Of a stretch of 50,823 bases of DNA, positions 1 to 8,935 are shown piece after piece. The position numbers were made by a program, and so were the translations under genes. This stretch comes from CAYUJH01 sp964394585 (GTDB lineage Bacteria; Bacteroidota; Bacteroidia; Cytophagales; Flammeovirgaceae), in contig CAYMYI010000016.1 in assembly GCA_964394585.1 (NCBI GenBank), forward strand, positions 1 to 50,823. The letters are read 5' to 3'. The notes under the pieces were generated by a model. It saw only the letters and a program-made list of their open reading frames with translations. It had not been told where the DNA came from and did not search any database. Position 1 is the stretch's first letter; every line of letters starts with the position of its first letter.

Positions 1-1
1 C

Positions 2-178
2 TGGGATGCTGCCATTCCTCAGTACGATGCTGCCATTGTGGGCATCGAACCTTACATTGACCGCTTAGCAAAAGAAAATATTTTTTTCAATGCAAACTGG
101 TGGCAAGGAATTTCCGTAGCCGATTGCCTCAAAAAAGGGAAAGCCTTGGCTACACAACTTACCAAAACCATCGAATAG
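2..178 (+). CDS. hemG: Protoporphyrinogen oxidase, C-terminal fragment (cut by window edge)
   Basis: An open frame enters from the left edge and ends at TAG 176-178, giving the last 58 residues of a protein. The fragment contains AIPQY near its start and a GISVADCLKKGKALATQ stretch near its end. This matches the C-terminus of FAD-dependent protoporphyrinogen oxidases, where an [AM]PQY motif is followed by a glycine-rich FAD-contacting segment and a D-C-[IL]-x-x-G-x-x-[AL]A helix. The enzyme converts protoporphyrinogen IX to protoporphyrin IX in haem synthesis. The gene is co-directional with tpiA, whose ATG lies 55 bp downstream. Only the tail is visible, so the assignment rests on a short motif; another FAD amine oxidase is the main alternative. 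Confidence 0.6.
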   Translation, partial: WDAAIPQYDAAIVGIEPYIDRLAKENIFFNANWWQGISVADCLKKGKALATQLTKTIE

Positions 179-233
179 ATTTAAAAACACTGTATATCGT
201 CTTCTTTTTTTCACCCAAAACTCAACTAATAAC

Positions 234-1018
234 ATGACGGCTCGAAAACAAATTGTAGCAGGAAACTGGAAAATGAACCTTGATAAAGAGGCTGCCGCCT
301 CCTTGGCTTCCGAAGTGGTACACATGATCAAAGATGAACTCCTCCAAGAGGTTACCATTATCATGTGTCCTTCGTTTGTGCATATACCTGCCCTCAGGGC
401 TCTCATCCCTACAGAAGCCAAAAATATTTTTGTAGGCGCGCAAAATTGTAGCAATCAAGATGCCGGCGCATATACCGGCGAAGTTTCCGTAGAAATGCTT
501 GCTTCGTATGGGGTAGACTATGTGATTATCGGCCATAGCGAACGCCGTGCCTACTACCACGAAGAAAATGCCCTCTTAGCAGAAAAAACCAATAAGGTAC
601 TTCAACAAGGCATGCAACCTATTTTTTGCTGTGGAGAGGTGCTTGAAGAGCGTGAAAAAGGTATTCAAAACGAAGTGGTAGAAAAGCAATTGCACGAAGG
701 GCTGTTTCACCTCGATGCGGAAGCCTTTGCCAACGTAGTAATTGCCTATGAGCCAGTGTGGGCGATTGGTACAGGCAAAACCGCAACAAGCGAACAAGCA
801 CAAGAAATGCATCAGTCCATTCGAAAAATGATTGAAGGGCAGTATGGAACCGAACTGGCAAACTACACGACTATCCTCTATGGAGGGANNNNNNNNNNCC
901 CGCCAATGCCAAAGAGATTTTTTCGGGAAAGGATGTAGACGGGGGACTGATTGGCGGGGCTTCCCTCCAATCGCGGGATTTTGTGGATATTGCCAAGCGT
1001 CTTTCCGAAACGCTCTGA
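234..1018 (+). CDS. tpiA: Triosephosphate isomerase, interrupted by a 10-N assembly gap
   Basis: This is the glycolytic enzyme interconverting dihydroxyacetone phosphate and glyceraldehyde 3-phosphate in the cytoplasm. Diagnostic motifs are present: NWKMN with the substrate-binding lysine near residue 13, IIGHSERR with the catalytic histidine, and AYEPVWAIGTGK with the catalytic glutamate. Ten Ns occupy 889-898. Reading resumes after the gap in another frame as NAKEIF, VDGGLIGGASL and a C-terminal helix ending at TGA 1016-1018. In this family LYGG is followed by S-V-K-P-A-N-A-K. That needs 8 missing bases rather than 10, so the apparent frameshift is a gap-size artefact and the gene is probably intact at about 260 residues. 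The start is ATG at 234. Confidence 0.95.
889..898. other. Assembly gap (10 Ns) inside tpiA
   Basis: Ten consecutive Ns lie between the LYGG codons and the PANAK codons of tpiA. Conservation of the family's S-V-K-P segment predicts 8 missing bases, so the length looks like a placeholder. It shows that the window comes from a draft assembly. Confidence 0.95.
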
Positions 1019-1209
1019 TATACCATTGAGCCATTATCAGAGGCTGGGCTAAAAGCATCGTTTCCTCTCTCCGCTGAACGTATTTCAAAAAGTCTAGTGA
1101 GGGGCTTACAAGCCACTAACAGATGATAGATCAAGTTCAACATGGCGTTTGGTAACTTTTAGGCTAGCCTTTTCTTTTTCAACCAGTGCTTATACATACG
1201 TAGCAATCA

Positions 1210-2310
1210 TTAGTAGAACTCGTTCAACAAGGCAATCACCTGAGTAATTTCTTCTTCGCTATGGCAAAATGAGACAGGCACACTCAACACCGTTTGGTGT
1301 ATTTCCTCTGTAATGGGGAACGACTGATTTTTAAAGAGGTGCTGCAAGGCTTTTTGATGATGAGGAGGTACCGGATAATGAATTTCAGTTTTTACTCCTT
1401 TTTGCAATAAATATTCTCGCAAGCGATCTCTTTCTGCATGGCGAATGGGAAAGATATGAAACACATCATAATACGCTGGGTGTTGAGCTGGCAGCACATA
1501 TTTTTCCGAATCTAAATGAGTGAAGTAAAGCGCTGCTAATTTCCGCTTGTGCGCATTGATGGCATCTAAATAGTTTAGTTTAATACGCAGAAACCCAGCT
1601 TGTAATTCGTCGAGCCGTGAGTTATACCCTATTTCCTCGTTAAAGTATTTCTTTTTAGAACCATAATTTCTTAGCAGCCGAATTTGCTCTTCAAAATTCG
1701 TATGGTTGGTGGTAATGGCTCCGGCATCTCCTAACGCTCCTAAGTTTTTGGTAGGATAGAAACTGAACGCATTTACATGCCCCCAACTTCCTGCCTTTCT
1801 GCCGTTTATGTGTGCTCCATGCGCCTGGGCGGCATCTTCCACCACCCACAGCGTATATTTTTGGGCAATTTCCAACACGGCATCCATAGGGGCTAACTTA
1901 CCATATAGATGCACCGCCACAATAGCACGTGTTTTAGGAGTAATGGCACTTTCTACCGTATTGGGGTCTAGATTATAGGTAGCCATGTCAGGCTCAACCA
2001 ATACCGGGGTAAGTCCTTGTTGTACAATGGCGATAATCGAAGCGATGTACGTATTCGCCGGGACAATCACCTCGCTTTGGGGTGGAAGCGCAAGAGCACG
2101 AAGCGCAATTGAGAGCGCATCTAGTCCACTTGCCACACCTACACAATGTTTAGTGCCGCAATATGCGGCAAACTCTTGCTCAAACGAAGCCACCTCTTCT
2201 CCCAACACATACCACCCCCCTTCTAACATTTTTTTGAACCGATCTTGATAAGCACCAAAAAAATGCTGGTTTACTCTCCGCAAGTCTTCGTAGGGGATAG
2301 TTTCATTCAT
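1210..2310 (-). CDS. DegT/DnrJ/EryC1/StrS aminotransferase (FdtB/QdtB-like sugar transaminase)
   Basis: A 366-residue PLP-dependent nucleotide-sugar aminotransferase of the fold-type I DegT/DnrJ/EryC1/StrS family. Visible signatures are the substrate/PLP loop ASGLDAL near residues 60-66, VVEDAAQAHGA with the PLP-binding Asp159, and SFYPTKNLGALGD with the Schiff-base Lys188. The length matches the family. These enzymes transfer an amino group from glutamate to a 3- or 4-keto dTDP- or UDP-sugar. The sequence most resembles 3-amino-3,6-dideoxyhexose transaminases, but no 3,4-ketoisomerase is in the window, so the exact sugar is inferred. It is the last gene of the minus-strand glycan cluster, separated from its upstream neighbour by 149 bp, and converges with tpiA. 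Confidence 0.88.
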   Translation of the reverse strand: MNETIPYEDLRRVNQHFFGAYQDRFKKMLEGGWYVLGEEVASFEQEFAAYCGTKHCVGVASGLDALSIALRALALPPQSEVIVPANTYIASIIAIVQQGLTPVLVEPDMATYNLDPNTVESAITPKTRAIVAVHLYGKLAPMDAVLEIAQKYTLWVVEDAAQAHGAHINGRKAGSWGHVNAFSFYPTKNLGALGDAGAITTNHTNFEEQIRLLRNYGSKKKYFNEEIGYNSRLDELQAGFLRIKLNYLDAINAHKRKLAALYFTHLDSEKYVLPAQHPAYYDVFHIFPIRHAERDRLREYLLQKGVKTEIHYPVPPHHQKALQHLFKNQSFPITEEIHQTVLSVPVSFCHSEEEITQVIALLNEFY

Positions 2311-2459
2311 AGGGTGTATAAATATAATCGTAAGGCTCTAACAAAACACTTCCCTGCTTTTAAGGCAACCTTTTTGTAAAAAACGTTGAACATTAAAGGG
2401 CATGTAGTTGGGTAAATAGATTGATGTAGGAGTTCGGAGCGTTTTAACACTCTCAAAAT

Positions 2460-3323
2460 TTACTCATAAGAGCTTAATTCACTGATATGCTTTCTCCAAA
2501 ATGCTCGATTACCAGTATAAATAGTATCTTCTCTATGCCAAGCATGTACCCCAAATGGCAATGCATTATTATTTAATTGATACATACATTCAGGGTGGTA
2601 ATCAAAAGAGAAATTTAGCGCTTCTTGAGGCGTTGGTTTGGAAAGTCCGCACCCAAGCTTATCAAGTTCTATTGCCCAAAAAGCATCTTCATTTCTTTTG
2701 TAGCTATTTAAATAATTCTGAAAGCTGTTTTTTTCGGAATAAAATCTAGCTAAAAGTTTATCATAGTTACGAATTATATAAAAAAGTCCTTTGGAGTTCC
2801 TTTCTTCTTTAAAAAGTGAATACAAACTTTTTATTTTTGATTTCCTTAGTATTTTAATAAAGCTTTTAACTTTTCTCAAAGAGAAACCTCCATTGCCTAC
2901 GTTTTCCAATAGATTGGTGTTTTGAGGGTCGGTAAAATTTGTAAACCACGGTGCTCCGATGTAATCATACCCTCTTTGACACCAATACAGTAGATCATCT
3001 CTAAAAACGTAGCAATCAGTTTGGTATATCAAAATATACTGATATCTAAGAAAGCTTTCATAGAAAGCCTTGGATTTCATTAGTTCATTGTAACCCGCAA
3101 TATCTGAGAAGAAACGTTTATCGAAGTAAATAGCGTTATACTCACTTAAATTTAAGATTTTATGTTCAAGGTTTTTCAAAGAAAAACCATTAGGTACTAC
3201 AAAGAAAATGGGATAGCGTCCTAATACATCTAAACATCTTTTTATCGAAAGTATTTCATACTCAGATATTGCATATTTATACAAAGGAATAACTATTGCT
3301 ACAGTGTTACTTTCTGTACCCAT
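2460..3323 (-). CDS. DUF5672-type putative glycosyltransferase
   Basis: A 287-residue protein with a GT-A-like layout: an N-terminal VAIVIPLYKY strand, a central QTDCYVFRDDLLYW segment resembling a metal-binding acidic motif, YDYIGAPWF, then VGNGGFSLRKV and an EDAFWA motif. This order is typical of the DUF5672 family, which is found with glycosyltransferases in polysaccharide loci and is thought to act as a sugar transferase. The start overlaps the 3' end of the upstream FkbM methyltransferase gene by 17 bp, so translational coupling is likely. It probably adds one residue of the exported glycan. Donor and acceptor cannot be told from sequence. Confidence 0.72.
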   Translation of the reverse strand: MGTESNTVAIVIPLYKYAISEYEILSIKRCLDVLGRYPIFFVVPNGFSLKNLEHKILNLSEYNAIYFDKRFFSDIAGYNELMKSKAFYESFLRYQYILIYQTDCYVFRDDLLYWCQRGYDYIGAPWFTNFTDPQNTNLLENVGNGGFSLRKVKSFIKILRKSKIKSLYSLFKEERNSKGLFYIIRNYDKLLARFYSEKNSFQNYLNSYKRNEDAFWAIELDKLGCGLSKPTPQEALNFSFDYHPECMYQLNNNALPFGVHAWHREDTIYTGNRAFWRKHISELSSYE

Positions 3324-4125
3324 AGATATTAAGTTGTAGATCCATTCCCAACATCGTTTGCCGATTAATATAGGGTTTTGTTCTCACAAAAGCTTCTTGA
3401 ATATGATACCGAAAGCCTGCCGATTTGAATATCGAAAGTAATTCATCTAAAGTTTGAGGTTTACTCGAGTGAGAGTGATATTCAACAAATATATTTTCAA
3501 CCCCATGCAAGTGGTCTGCACAGTCTTTCAGAACTTCGTCTTCAGCCCCCTCAATATCAATTTTCAAAAACTCTACACTATTGTTTGCTTGCAATATATC
3601 TTTGAGACGTACAGCCGCTACTTCTGCAATGTTATTTTCATCTTCAGGCATCGGTATTCTGCCCGAAAAACCTCCTTCTATGGCGAAAGGGATAGAATCA
3701 TTATGCACCCATACGGCCTTTTGGTAAAGTTCAACGTTGGTGAAACATCCCTGATTTTGCAAGTTGTACTTGCACACCTCAAAAATGTTGGGATCAGCTT
3801 CAAATGCCATCACTTTTGCATCGGGGAATAGCTTCTTAAAGAATAAGACACTTAGCCCTATATTGGCACCACAGTCAATGATAAGAGGACTTTTCGTGTT
3901 TGAATTAAACTCATAAATCCTTTTTTTAAAAATCTCTCTCATACCACCTAAATAAGTGCTAGAGTCTACTATTTTAAAAGCGTTTCCAAATAGTATAGTA
4001 TCTGTTGGCTGATAACGGGGTAAAGATTTAATCCTCTGATACTCGACCTGTTCTATAAAATCTATCAAATCCGATTGGTTTTCAGAGGGTTTCCTTTCAC
4101 GGAGTGTTTTTAAAAATTTTATCAT
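3307..4125 (-). CDS. FkbM family SAM-dependent methyltransferase
   Basis: A methyltransferase of the FkbM family. Motif I reads IIDCGANIGLSVLFF, followed by the acidic strand VMAFEADP and the later strand FLKIDIEGAEDEVL, which is the family hallmark. FkbM enzymes O-methylate sugars or polyketides. In glycan clusters they usually methylate sugar hydroxyls. The preferred start is the ATG at 4125, two bases beyond the stop codon of the upstream gene; an in-frame ATG at 4158 would add 11 residues and overlap that gene by 31 bp. The 3' end overlaps the DUF5672 gene. Family confidence is high; the target sugar position is unknown. Confidence 0.88.
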   Translation of the reverse strand: MIKFLKTLRERKPSENQSDLIDFIEQVEYQRIKSLPRYQPTDTILFGNAFKIVDSSTYLGGMREIFKKRIYEFNSNTKSPLIIDCGANIGLSVLFFKKLFPDAKVMAFEADPNIFEVCKYNLQNQGCFTNVELYQKAVWVHNDSIPFAIEGGFSGRIPMPEDENNIAEVAAVRLKDILQANNSVEFLKIDIEGAEDEVLKDCADHLHGVENIFVEYHSHSSKPQTLDELLSIFKSAGFRYHIQEAFVRTKPYINRQTMLGMDLQLNIYGYRK

Positions 4126-4127
4126 TT

Positions 4128-4808
4128 TTATTGTTTTATTCCAACCATATTTATACAACTTACTTTAAGGATACGGTCGTTTTTTAAAGACTCCACAACA
4201 ATTCTATGGTCGACAGATTTCCCCAATAAAAGTTTTATTGCATTTTTTAGCCTATCTTTAAAAGTAATATTTGGAATTTGCCTAAAGTTTTTAAATGCAA
4301 AGTCGTTTGGATTTTCTTTAAGCATTTGCATATCATGTGGGATATGAGAAGATATCGTTCTATACTTCTCAGGAAATGTGAGTTGAGGGAATAAGTATTC
4401 CACTGCTTTGGGAGTGAAACGCCAATAGTCTGAAGGGTATCCATGAAATTCCCAGGTAAAAGGTACTGACAGAAACAAAACACCTCCTGTATCTAACAAG
4501 CGCTGTACATTTTGTGAGAACTTGTAGATATCATCCACATGCTCCAATACTGAACAGCAAATAATTGTCTTAAATGTCTTATTGTATAGCTTTTCTGATA
4601 TGCTTTCAAAGTCTAACGTAAAGTCTATGGTCATATCAACATTTTCCCCATCGGTTAAGTCTACACCTAGATAGTCTAAACCTTCACAGAGGCTTCTATA
4701 ATCCATAAAAGTATCCGCAGAATAGAATTTTGAACCAATCTCTAAAACCGGTCCTTGTATCATCTGCTTATTTTTTTTGACCCAAAATAATTGATTTAAG
4801 TCTCCCAT
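4128..4808 (-). CDS. Class I SAM-dependent methyltransferase
   Basis: A 226-residue Rossmann-fold methyltransferase. GPVLEIGSKFY forms motif I near residues 19-29, and CCSVLEHVDDIYKF is the motif IV region. The segment with VPFTWEFHGYPSDYWRFT is common in small methyltransferases of lipopolysaccharide loci. The C-terminal third is helical and lacks membrane segments. Its start overlaps the upstream glycosyltransferase gene by 41 bp. An internal ATG near 4763 would avoid the overlap but would drop the LNQLFW segment, so the longer start is preferred. It probably methylates the glycan or its precursor; the substrate cannot be named. Confidence 0.8.
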   Translation of the reverse strand: MGDLNQLFWVKKNKQMIQGPVLEIGSKFYSADTFMDYRSLCEGLDYLGVDLTDGENVDMTIDFTLDFESISEKLYNKTFKTIICCSVLEHVDDIYKFSQNVQRLLDTGGVLFLSVPFTWEFHGYPSDYWRFTPKAVEYLFPQLTFPEKYRTISSHIPHDMQMLKENPNDFAFKNFRQIPNITFKDRLKNAIKLLLGKSVDHRIVVESLKNDRILKVSCINMVGIKQ

Positions 4809-5703
4809 ATATTTTATTTCTAACGCCTTGTTTATTGTGTTTTATATTATAATAATTAGCAAATGCTTTTAACGCTTTCTGATTAAGGGAAGGAAGTTCT
4901 TTTTCCACATTTATGAATTCTTTATCAAACTCATTCAAGTTATAAGACGTTTTTGAGTCCCCACAATTTGTTCCACTTCCATCAAACCCGATGTTGTTAA
5001 CTAATGAATATTTTGGGAAAAGACATAATCCTTTATGAAGATAAATGCTTGTATGCCATTTAACTGCCCATGTTTTTAAATCTCCATTACTATTTGCGAT
5101 TAATTGCTTCATAAATTCATTGCCAAAGAATGAATTATAATCTTCCTCACTGTACCAAGTAGACGCCATTAACTGCCTGTATAACACATTTGGGCTGATT
5201 TCAAACTTCCTCCATTCTTTAGACCATGTTGCCCAACCCCAAGGAGACACATATTTCAAAAAATAAGTATCTGATTGACTTTTGAACTGAAGAGGAAAGG
5301 TATGAGCCGTAATATGCATCACTCTTTCCTCATCCTCATACACATTCAAGGCATCGTTCATGTATTTTAGAAATCCTCTCGAGGTTACAATATCATCTTC
5401 CAAAACAATGATTCTGCCATATTGATTGACTATTTCGGTAACACCTCCTACAATGTTCTCCGCTAAGCCGTAATTCTGCTCTCTTTCTACAATGTGGATT
5501 TCTTTGAATTTCCAAGGCTTTCGAATGAGTTGGCGTACTTCTTCAATTTTCTGCAACTGTTCTTCGGTAGCGCCTTCTTTAGCTCCATCTGCATAAACGT
5601 AGAGTACCGAGTCAGATGCTAATTCATTCTTTTCAAGGGCTTCCAACGTTTGCTGAGTATGCCATGGGCGGTTGAATGTGAATAAAACGATGGGAGCTAA
5701 CAT
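4768..5703 (-). CDS. Glycosyltransferase, GT-A fold (GNT-I-like domain)
   Basis: A 311-residue glycosyltransferase with the N-terminal strand PIVLFTFNRPWHTQQTL, the nucleotide-binding segment LYVYADGAKE, and IIVLEDDIVTSRGFLKYMN. The EDD is the expected metal/UDP-sugar motif. PWGWATWSKEW lies near residue 152 and is typical of bacterial GNT-I/GT2-type sugar transferases in capsule and O-antigen loci. There is no transmembrane segment, so it is cytoplasmic or peripheral to the inner membrane. It lies 2 bp downstream of the GT4-methyltransferase fusion and overlaps the next methyltransferase gene, so it is part of the same transcript. Confidence 0.82.
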   Translation of the reverse strand: MLAPIVLFTFNRPWHTQQTLEALEKNELASDSVLYVYADGAKEGATEEQLQKIEEVRQLIRKPWKFKEIHIVEREQNYGLAENIVGGVTEIVNQYGRIIVLEDDIVTSRGFLKYMNDALNVYEDEERVMHITAHTFPLQFKSQSDTYFLKYVSPWGWATWSKEWRKFEISPNVLYRQLMASTWYSEEDYNSFFGNEFMKQLIANSNGDLKTWAVKWHTSIYLHKGLCLFPKYSLVNNIGFDGSGTNCGDSKTSYNLNEFDKEFINVEKELPSLNQKALKAFANYYNIKHNKQGVRNKIYGRLKSIILGQKK

Positions 5704-5705
5704 AA

Positions 5706-7388
5706 TTACAGTTTCACAGCATCTACAATAAGCGAGGTATATTTCAGTGCGCCGTCTTGATTTCTGGCATCAAACCTTCGAGAGCGCCGAATATGCCCGC
5801 CCTCATCGGTCCAATCGGTGTAATGGAACTTGCCGTTTTCGTCCCAATATTCCAACAGCGTAACCGCAAAGCCAGCTTTTTCGAGCTTTTCTTTCATGGT
5901 TTTATAGGTATAGAGTATTTTGTGGTCGTCGGCACCAGCGCCATGACCGCCAGGTTTTACATAATCGATGTATTCGGGATCGGGGAAATAGCCATCGGGT
6001 ACGGCAATGCGCAACGTACCTCTTTTTTTAAGGTACTTAAAACATAGCTGATTGGCTTTTTCGGTAGCTTCTTCCGTAAGGTGTTCCCACACATGCTCTG
6101 CCATTAAACGATCTGCCTTTTTTCCATTAAGGATTTTTTCCCAGTCTTTTACATTGGTTATATTGAGGTCGTTGATATCAGTAAGTAGCCAACCTTCTTG
6201 GGAAGTATTCCCTCCACCTAGTATGATTTTAACAGAATCTTGAAAAAAATAATATTCTTTGTTTACTATAGCCGCGATTAACCCATCCAATGCATTTATG
6301 TACTGTTCCATAGAAAAATTTTGCTGCACATGAACACGCCCTTTTTGGCCCATTTCTCTAGCTTTCTCAGGATTTTTCAATAATTCTATCATATACTTTG
6401 ACATACTCTCTACATCTCGTTCCTCAACTAAGAATCCAGTTTCTTTATCCACTATAACATCTTGAATACCAGTATGCCTTGTAGCTACTATGGGAAGTCC
6501 AGCGGCAGAAGCTTCTAATACCGCATTTGGTGTCCCTTCGGAGTCTCCATTGGTAGGTGTAATGGAATGTTGTAAAAAGGCATAACTACTCTCAAACTGT
6601 TTCATCACTTCTTCATGAGTTAATGCCCCTAAAAAATCTACTTTATCTTCTATGCCCCAATAATGTACAAGGTTTTGGCATGTTTCAATGAGTACACTCC
6701 CAAACTGTCCACCTCCTACCATCTTCAAACGTGCATTAGGGAACTGTTGTAGTACCTCTTTAAAAGCAGCAATGGTTAGATAGGGCGCTTTTTTGTCTAC
6801 AAAACGCCCGACTGTTATAAAAGTTAAAGTATCGAATTTTGGTTGGCAGTTGTAAAACATTGAATTAGGTCCATAAGGTAGCCAGTATACCTTGTTTCTG
6901 GGTGCACCAAGTGAAATAAGTTGTTCCTTCATGTGGCGAGAGACTGCTATTACTGCTGCAGCTTGCCTAAACATTTTTTGATAACTGGTTTTATGCGTTT
7001 TGAGTATTTCTAAATGATAGGCATCAAAACCATGAAAATGTACAATAGTAGGAATGCCTATATCTTTTGCAATTTTCGACATTGTAGCACCTGTTGTTCC
7101 ATATTGCGCTAGTACAACATCTACCTTATGATAATTAAAGTATTTCTGTAAGGTGTAATTTTCAAAGTTATAGCCCTTAGCTTTCGCTTTAATTTTCGCA
7201 ATGTTACTATTTCTTATTTCTTCTAACATTCCATCGCTACTTCCCTTTGGGCTATGTCCACCCCATAGATACAGCACTTTCCCATGTAAATTTTCCCTTT
7301 GCGCTTGTATAAATGTTTCTGAATGACTCCACTTATTAACACTAATCAACGCTATAGTTGGGAAATCTTTATTTTTTTGCAATTCCAT
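5706..7388 (-). CDS. GT4 glycosyltransferase fused to a C-terminal methyltransferase-like domain
   Basis: A 560-residue two-domain protein. Residues about 1-370 are a GT-B glycosyltransferase of family GT4: VLAQYGTTG, HFHGFDAYH, ITVGRFVDKKAPYLTI at the start of the donor-binding half, and the E-x7-E region SEGTPNAVLEASAAGLPIVAT. Residues about 385-560 form a separate class I methyltransferase-like domain: ILGGGNTSQEGWLLTDI, AEHVWEHLTEE, LRIAVPDGYFPDPEYI and a C-terminal VTLLEYWDENGKF. The second domain usually occurs as a stand-alone protein of about 190 residues. The fusion suggests coupled sugar transfer and methylation, for example capping of the growing chain. The 3' end is 2 bp from the next gene; the 5' end overlaps the upstream gene by 20 bp. 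Confidence 0.85.
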   Translation of the reverse strand: MELQKNKDFPTIALISVNKWSHSETFIQAQRENLHGKVLYLWGGHSPKGSSDGMLEEIRNSNIAKIKAKAKGYNFENYTLQKYFNYHKVDVVLAQYGTTGATMSKIAKDIGIPTIVHFHGFDAYHLEILKTHKTSYQKMFRQAAAVIAVSRHMKEQLISLGAPRNKVYWLPYGPNSMFYNCQPKFDTLTFITVGRFVDKKAPYLTIAAFKEVLQQFPNARLKMVGGGQFGSVLIETCQNLVHYWGIEDKVDFLGALTHEEVMKQFESSYAFLQHSITPTNGDSEGTPNAVLEASAAGLPIVATRHTGIQDVIVDKETGFLVEERDVESMSKYMIELLKNPEKAREMGQKGRVHVQQNFSMEQYINALDGLIAAIVNKEYYFFQDSVKIILGGGNTSQEGWLLTDINDLNITNVKDWEKILNGKKADRLMAEHVWEHLTEEATEKANQLCFKYLKKRGTLRIAVPDGYFPDPEYIDYVKPGGHGAGADDHKILYTYKTMKEKLEKAGFAVTLLEYWDENGKFHYTDWTDEGGHIRRSRRFDARNQDGALKYTSLIVDAVKL

Positions 7389-8076
7389 AAAGTCCTGTAA
7401 TCATTTGTCCTTCTACAAAAGAAGGAGTGTACAATATATCTTTATTAAGGAGAAATTTAATTAATGGTTTTAACGCTCTTGAAAGTATTTTGCGTTTAGA
7501 TTTACTCATAGGAGACCTCCTCACCCATAGTCCTAACATTTGTGCCATAGCTGCATGCCACCCTCCGGTCGCTTTTATTTCTATCCCCTTAAACCCACTA
7601 TTTTTAAGATGCCTTTCTAAAGAAAAGGGCGTATAACGATACTCATCATGAGGAACTTCATGAAGATTCCAAAGAAAGGGTACTGTAAAAAAAAAGATGC
7701 CGTTTGGCTTTATCACCCTATGTACTTCCTTTAGGAAAACTTCGGGTTCTGGGCAATGTTCTAGTACTTCTGTGGCTATACAACAATCGAAATGATTGTT
7801 GTCAAAAGGCATAGTTATGCCATCCCAAGTATAATTTGGTTTTACAGAAGATGAATAGTTTAAGGCAGTATCAATATCAAGACCTATATACTCTGTAACT
7901 TTCGAAGTTGTTAAAATATATTCTTTATAAGGCATTTGACCACAACCCGCATCTAGGAGTTTACCATGCATATGTATTAAACTCCATTTTAAAGCTTCTA
8001 GAATTGCTTTTCTAATAGCATATCTATCTAGAGTATTGCTATAATATTTAATATTAATAAAAAAATCTTCTTCCAT
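7369..8076 (-). CDS. Class I SAM-dependent methyltransferase (Methyltransf_11-like)
   Basis: A 235-residue methyltransferase with motif I KLLDAGCGQMPYKEYI, the acidic motif YIGLDID, motif IV FDCCIATEVLEHCPEP and a post-motif region FFTVPFLWNLHEVPHDEYRYTPF. This arrangement is common in methyltransferases of surface-polysaccharide loci. The C-terminal 40 residues are basic and may contact the acceptor or the membrane. It overlaps the GT4 fusion gene by 20 bp and is 11 bp from the upstream methyltransferase gene. The substrate is unknown. Confidence 0.82.
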   Translation of the reverse strand: MEEDFFINIKYYSNTLDRYAIRKAILEALKWSLIHMHGKLLDAGCGQMPYKEYILTTSKVTEYIGLDIDTALNYSSSVKPNYTWDGITMPFDNNHFDCCIATEVLEHCPEPEVFLKEVHRVIKPNGIFFFTVPFLWNLHEVPHDEYRYTPFSLERHLKNSGFKGIEIKATGGWHAAMAQMLGLWVRRSPMSKSKRKILSRALKPLIKFLLNKDILYTPSFVEGQMITGLYGIAKK

Positions 8077-8087
8077 AAGAAAAGCAT

Positions 8088-8900
8088 CTATAAGTCAATA
8101 CCTGCATTGATTACCATATGATATCTATCTTTTCTTGATAGTTGAGGCTCACCATTACGTATTGTGTAAGAGTAATTTATATTTATTTTTTTCAGTATAC
8201 GTCGATAAATTTCTTTTTTTAAAGGTATTATTGAAAAATCTAACTCTTTTTCCTTATCACTATATTTTTCCCAATCGTCATAATGAGATAAAACTCCATG
8301 AAAATAATCACCCTTACTCCAAACACTAATTTCATTGTAGGATGTAAGCATTAGATTTACCTTTTTAGCAAAGTCGAGTAAATCTTCTACATAAATATGA
8401 TTATCAACAGGTTGAATATACTGAGGCATATTTTTCTCAAGCCACATGAGGTGTCTAGGTGTAGGGCAGCTCAAAAAAATCGTTGAGTTATCAAGTTTAT
8501 TTTTAGTGAGAAATTCAAATAGTTGATTTCGCTGCTTTATGTGAATGTGCTCATAAACATCTATAAATACTATCAAATCGTACTTCCCTCGGTTTGGCAA
8601 CTCATCAATCGTGTCATAATAAAAGTATTCTAGGTTACCACTTTGGAAAACTTTTTTGGCTAATTCTATAGATCTCTCACTAATATCCCAGCCTGTTACT
8701 TGTGCATTTTTCCATTTTTGGCTCATTTTCCATGCAAAGTCTCCAACACCGCAACCAACTTCTAATATATTTTTTGGTTTTATATCTAGCTTTTGAAGTC
8801 TATCCCAAGCTCTATCTACTCTCTTATTTCCATTCACAAAACCTTTAAGCTTTTCAATAGACTTAATATCATAATATTTTTTTATCTCATCTTGGTCCAT
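8088..8900 (-). CDS. Class I SAM-dependent methyltransferase
   Basis: A 270-residue protein with a clear SAM-binding core: NILEVGCGVGDFAWKM (motif I), TGWDISERSIELA (motif II), and YDLIVFIDVYEHIHIKQR (motif IV). The C-terminal part, including WSKGDYFHGVLSHYDDWEKY, is not part of the generic fold and probably forms the acceptor site. The gene is AT-richer than the flanking chromosome, as are the genes from 2460 to 9700, which fits a laterally acquired glycan cluster. It is separated from the TylF-like gene by 35 bp. The function as a glycan methyltransferase is inferred from context. Confidence 0.78.
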   Translation of the reverse strand: MDQDEIKKYYDIKSIEKLKGFVNGNKRVDRAWDRLQKLDIKPKNILEVGCGVGDFAWKMSQKWKNAQVTGWDISERSIELAKKVFQSGNLEYFYYDTIDELPNRGKYDLIVFIDVYEHIHIKQRNQLFEFLTKNKLDNSTIFLSCPTPRHLMWLEKNMPQYIQPVDNHIYVEDLLDFAKKVNLMLTSYNEISVWSKGDYFHGVLSHYDDWEKYSDKEKELDFSIIPLKKEIYRRILKKININYSYTIRNGEPQLSRKDRYHMVINAGIDL

Positions 8901-8935
8901 TCTTATAATGAGTTTTTAATAAAAAAACCACTTTT

